From Eimeria necatrix (lineage: Eukaryota; Apicomplexa; Conoidasida; Eucoccidiorida; Eimeriidae), in NCBI RefSeq assembly GCF_000499385.1, contig NW_013654474.1, positions 1 through 22,364 on the forward strand: a stretch of DNA of 22,364 nt, written 5' to 3'. The translations under genes and the position numbers were made by a program. Numbering within the stretch: the stretch's first letter is position 1; the number at the start of each line of letters is the position of its first letter. The notes under the pieces were generated by a model that saw only the letters and a program-made list of their open reading frames with translations, searched no databases and was not told where the DNA came from. Positions 19,000 to 22,364 of this stretch are shown piece after piece.

Positions 19000-21900
19000 A
19001 ATTCTTTAATCTAACAGCGATATATGTAGAACAGAGTTAAGCAGTAGCAATTTACTAGAAGTAAATGCGACGTTTGGCAATGGCTATATTCGTATCCAAT
19101 TAATGAAACAGACTTGAAGTTGTGTCGAAAGCAAGCACGCAGCGGAAGGGGTAAGAACTATCCAAAAGACGAACAAAAATGCAGGTGACAGTTATGCAAA
19201 AACAATGTCTGCAGTTACCTTCCAGTTTGAACTCGAAATTGAGTATTTGCACCTAGCTAGTCTGTACTGACTGGTTCTAATGCGGCTCACACCCTGCCAT
19301 ACAATCCATTGATGCCGGCCTGCATGTGTGCTGACATATGCCCTAAACGCAGCTTTAGCGTCCACGTGCTGCTAGAAAACTGAGCATTTTTCAAAGCATC
19401 ATGCACGCCTGTGAGCCGGCGTATCTACCACGTGACGTAAGCAGTTTCACGCTAAAACTCACATTTGACAAGCTCGTTTTCGAAGCTGAACCTGCTTTGT
19501 TAGCTGGCAATTTTGTTTCAAGGAGCATACGGCCTGGGTCAAGGTTGACGAGGCAAAGGAGCGACTCCTGGCTTAGAAGCGTTCTTGTCATATTTTGCAG
19601 CAGTCCATCTTTGTAAACCTGACTAGTGGCGATGCGTTAAACACGTGACCGAAGTAGTATTGCTTCAACTTCTCTGTTTCATAGAAAAACTCGCATGAGC
19701 TTAGACGGATCCCGAGCTTCTTCCTTTTCGAAATGCGAGGCTGGATTTTGGTCACTAATAAACAATATGCGCACGTCACGTGACCGTTGACCGCTGCTGA
19801 AATGCTTGCAGAAGGAAAGAAAACAGTTTTGAATAGAAGAATGAAAGACGCGCAGCTAATGAACTGCCTTTCACGAAAGTTTCTTTGCTTCGATCGTTGA
19901 ACAGAGAGACACACGTCCTGCAGAATGCATCGATATGAATAGCTCATCAATTTGTGGATATGAACAAAAAAGCCAAATTCCAGCTACCATGCATTCGCCA
20001 TGCTTTTTCTCTCACCTTCTGAAACAAAATGGCATATCTTTACACTCAATGAACGGGATCTCGGGTCAAATGTGCGAACGCAATCAACAAGGAAAAGCAT
20101 CCAGAGGCAGCCTGACCCTTCAACAACGGCCGCAAGCGCCACCATAGCAAGAACGTGTGGGCAGTTAGTTCGGTGAAACATTAATGCTAATACAAAAAGG
20201 CAAATGACAAACGATCCATATCTTAATCCGTTGCTGTGCTGCTGCGTGAAAATGTTTGTGTTATGGACTGATCCACACGTTTTTTCTTGTTCTCGCAGTG
20301 CAGTGATAGATCATGACGTACTAACTGCAAGTGCATTGTGAACGTTTCCATCTAGATGTACTTTCCAGCACTACGAATAGCAAGTGTTCAATATGCTGGG
20401 TGCAGTGTTGCCCAACTACGCACGCGTGGACGTGACAAAGAAACATTTACTACTCCAAATGCGCCGTAGTAGATCCACACAGTATGGGGCATAAAGGCTA
20501 AATTCAACTGCTTTTTAGTTGGTTCACAGCGTTATCTAAATGCTAAACTTTAAGGCGTCAGCTTCTAGCCTCACACGAGCGTTTGAATGATGCATACGTT
20601 CTGCTTGATGAGCTTGTATCTTGCTGTCTGAAGATGTCGGCAATCAAATGAACGCCACCCCTTTTATCAGCCTTTTATCCATTCTAGTATGTACGTTTAA
20701 AGTGCATCACTCTGCTTGCAACAACAATACGGGTTTGGCATCATTGACGTAGCAATAGCTCACGTCCTGACGGTTGTTGAGTTGCTCGGCACAAAACACT
20801 GGCGAGCATTTTTATTCGAGATAGTTCTACAGTACAACAAGCTTTTTCCAGCGTGAACTCTTGCGTGTCCTCCTGTCATCTTTCCACATATTTGCTAAAT
20901 TCTTTTTTTCTTGGCATTATTTACAATATCACGCCTCACTCGCTGCAAGGAATATCATTTAAACTCTTTGTGTTCAGCAAAGTTCGCTGGGAGGCATCTA
21001 TGGCCAACGTTACTTGGTTATTCGTACTTTTCAAGAACGGCCCTCTAATACGAGTGCTGTACAGCGGCCTGTGACGCATTTTACGAGGCTGCTGGAGTGC
21101 GATAGTGGACCAGGTCTCTTCAAATGTATTTGAAAAAAGAACATGTTACCCTTCATTGCGGCCACAATGTTCTTGTGGATGATAAAAGAAAGCATGCAGG
21201 CAGTGATATGGTCCTAATGTTTTTGATGCTTTACCAGTACAAAACTTTAAGGCGAGCAGTGTGAAAGAACCATTTCTCGAACCCCTCCACTAAGGATCAG
21301 AGACCACTGGCACATACTTACATCCAGCTTTCAGTTGACAGAGATCGGAGAAGCGTTTCCCATTTAGCCGCTTGCAAAACGGCAAGCATTCACCACCAAT
21401 TTCAGACACAATGCACATGCCCACAGATTGTTTCAACAGGCGCCATTCAATCAAAGGTTTGGAACATTCAGCTTCTAAAATCCATAGCACTGTTTGCGGA
21501 CGTACGGAAATTTCAGGAAACAGCTTGCCAACGTGATGCGCGCCAGAAAAAAAAGCTTTCCAGCCAGCCGCTGGAAGTATTCAAGCTCAGAACAATTTTC
21601 AAAAAACTGTAAGCCGGCGAATTCTTCAAAAGCATCTGCACCAGTACAAAAAGAAATGAAATTCTTTTGCCCAGCCTAGAAGGAGAATGTCCACCATCAC
21701 CAGGAAAACGATAGCGTCTCCAAAAGCGATACGGTGTCATACTCTATCACAAACGGTCGTTAACCTACAAGCACTTGGACAAAGCTGTTCACATGAGCCC
21801 AACAGCCCACAACACACGTTGGTCTTGCTCACTTCCTATGTCGCGAGACACTACAAGCACAAACAATTGTGCTCATTCCCTGCCCAGAGAGTCCCCGTAA

Positions 21901-22364
21901 GAACTAAAACAGCCGCAACTTCTTGAGGAAACGTAGGATTTTGGGGGCTATTAAATTTTAAGCAGCGTATTCTTAAATACCCAATGCAAGCATAACCTAT
22001 TAAGAAGAGATCCATAGGCATGCACGTCTGTTGCACATGTAACTGGCCATCAGGTTATATATTTGGACGAAAAAGCAAGAAGAAAAGACACAGTGCCCAA
22101 ACACGTCAGAGGAACCAGGAGTAAATGCCGGCACGCCTAGAGAATGCATATCGCTGCAGTCGCACTTTCAACAGATTTACAGCAACTATGATAGGCGTTT
22201 AGCTGAGTAGCATGGCAGGCGCTTGATTCTGACACAATGAGAAACGCCTGCGAATCACAGTCCACCGAAGGGAAGGCTATACAGTCAAGCGCTGCCTGTC
22301 GTAACGTGAACTACAGATTTACCTGGCGACCAATGTGGAAGATTACGCACCAACCGAGAGCAAA
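19000..22364. other. No recognisable gene or repeat
   Basis: This right flank has frames of up to 120 codons (19588-19950 minus) and several about 60-80 codons long, none with a recognisable motif. Composition is uniform, without microsatellites, long homopolymers or obvious duplications. A poorly expressed or multi-exon gene with short exons could be hidden here but cannot be recognised from sequence alone. Confidence 0.45.

Overview
This 22.4 kb window looks like gene-poor nuclear DNA from a eukaryote. I see no bacterial, phage or organelle gene, no rRNA or tRNA, no CRISPR array and no convincing protein-coding gene. The longest open frames (185, 163 and 161 codons) show no family motif. 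The 185- and 161-codon frames exist because a 267 bp tandem duplication (a multiple of three) carries them through. Base composition is moderately AT-rich. CpG is not depleted, so a CpG-methylated vertebrate genome is unlikely. Microsatellites are essentially absent, and the longest homopolymer I saw is ten T. The palindromic hexamer pair TGCATG/CATGCA is clearly over-represented (about 40 by eye against roughly 11 expected). That would fit a coccidian or other apicomplexan, but it is not diagnostic. An invertebrate or another protist is equally possible.

What the window does hold is several layers of old, diverged repeats. (1) At 204-737 there is a clean tandem pair of 267 bp units. (2) At about 1004-1135 and 2178-2312 there is a diverged direct repeat. 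(3) From about 6470 to 16620 there is a decayed higher-order repeat. The blocks at 6470-9130 and 13545-16620 are collinear along roughly 2.6-3 kb, at an offset growing from about 7.07 to 7.49 kb. A third partial copy at about 9130-10340 is collinear with 6640-7850 at an offset near 2.49 kb. (4) Nested inside this, 8244-8911 and 9130-9779 are about 98% identical while their downstream continuations are strongly diverged, which suggests a recent gene-conversion or unequal-crossover tract. (5) At about 12310-12865 there is a second tandem repeat of period 262 bp, whose unit may be a distant relative of the 267 bp unit.

The most striking single local structure is a nearly loop-less 63 nt inverted repeat at 5864-5926: a 30-position stem with 27 Watson-Crick pairs and a 3 nt loop. 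It could be a small-RNA precursor or a foldback element. Other compact palindromes lie at 4730-4753, 8516-8549/9402-9435, 9007-9038, 11625-11647, 15089-15107 and 16510-16527. Two of them (9007-9038 and 16510-16527) occupy the same place in two diverged repeat copies although their sequences differ.

The flanks (about 2320-5860, 10350-12300 and 16620-22364) show only short, unremarkable open frames and no recognisable feature. All repeat homologies were found by eye, so boundaries are approximate, and the diverged ones need a self-alignment to confirm.
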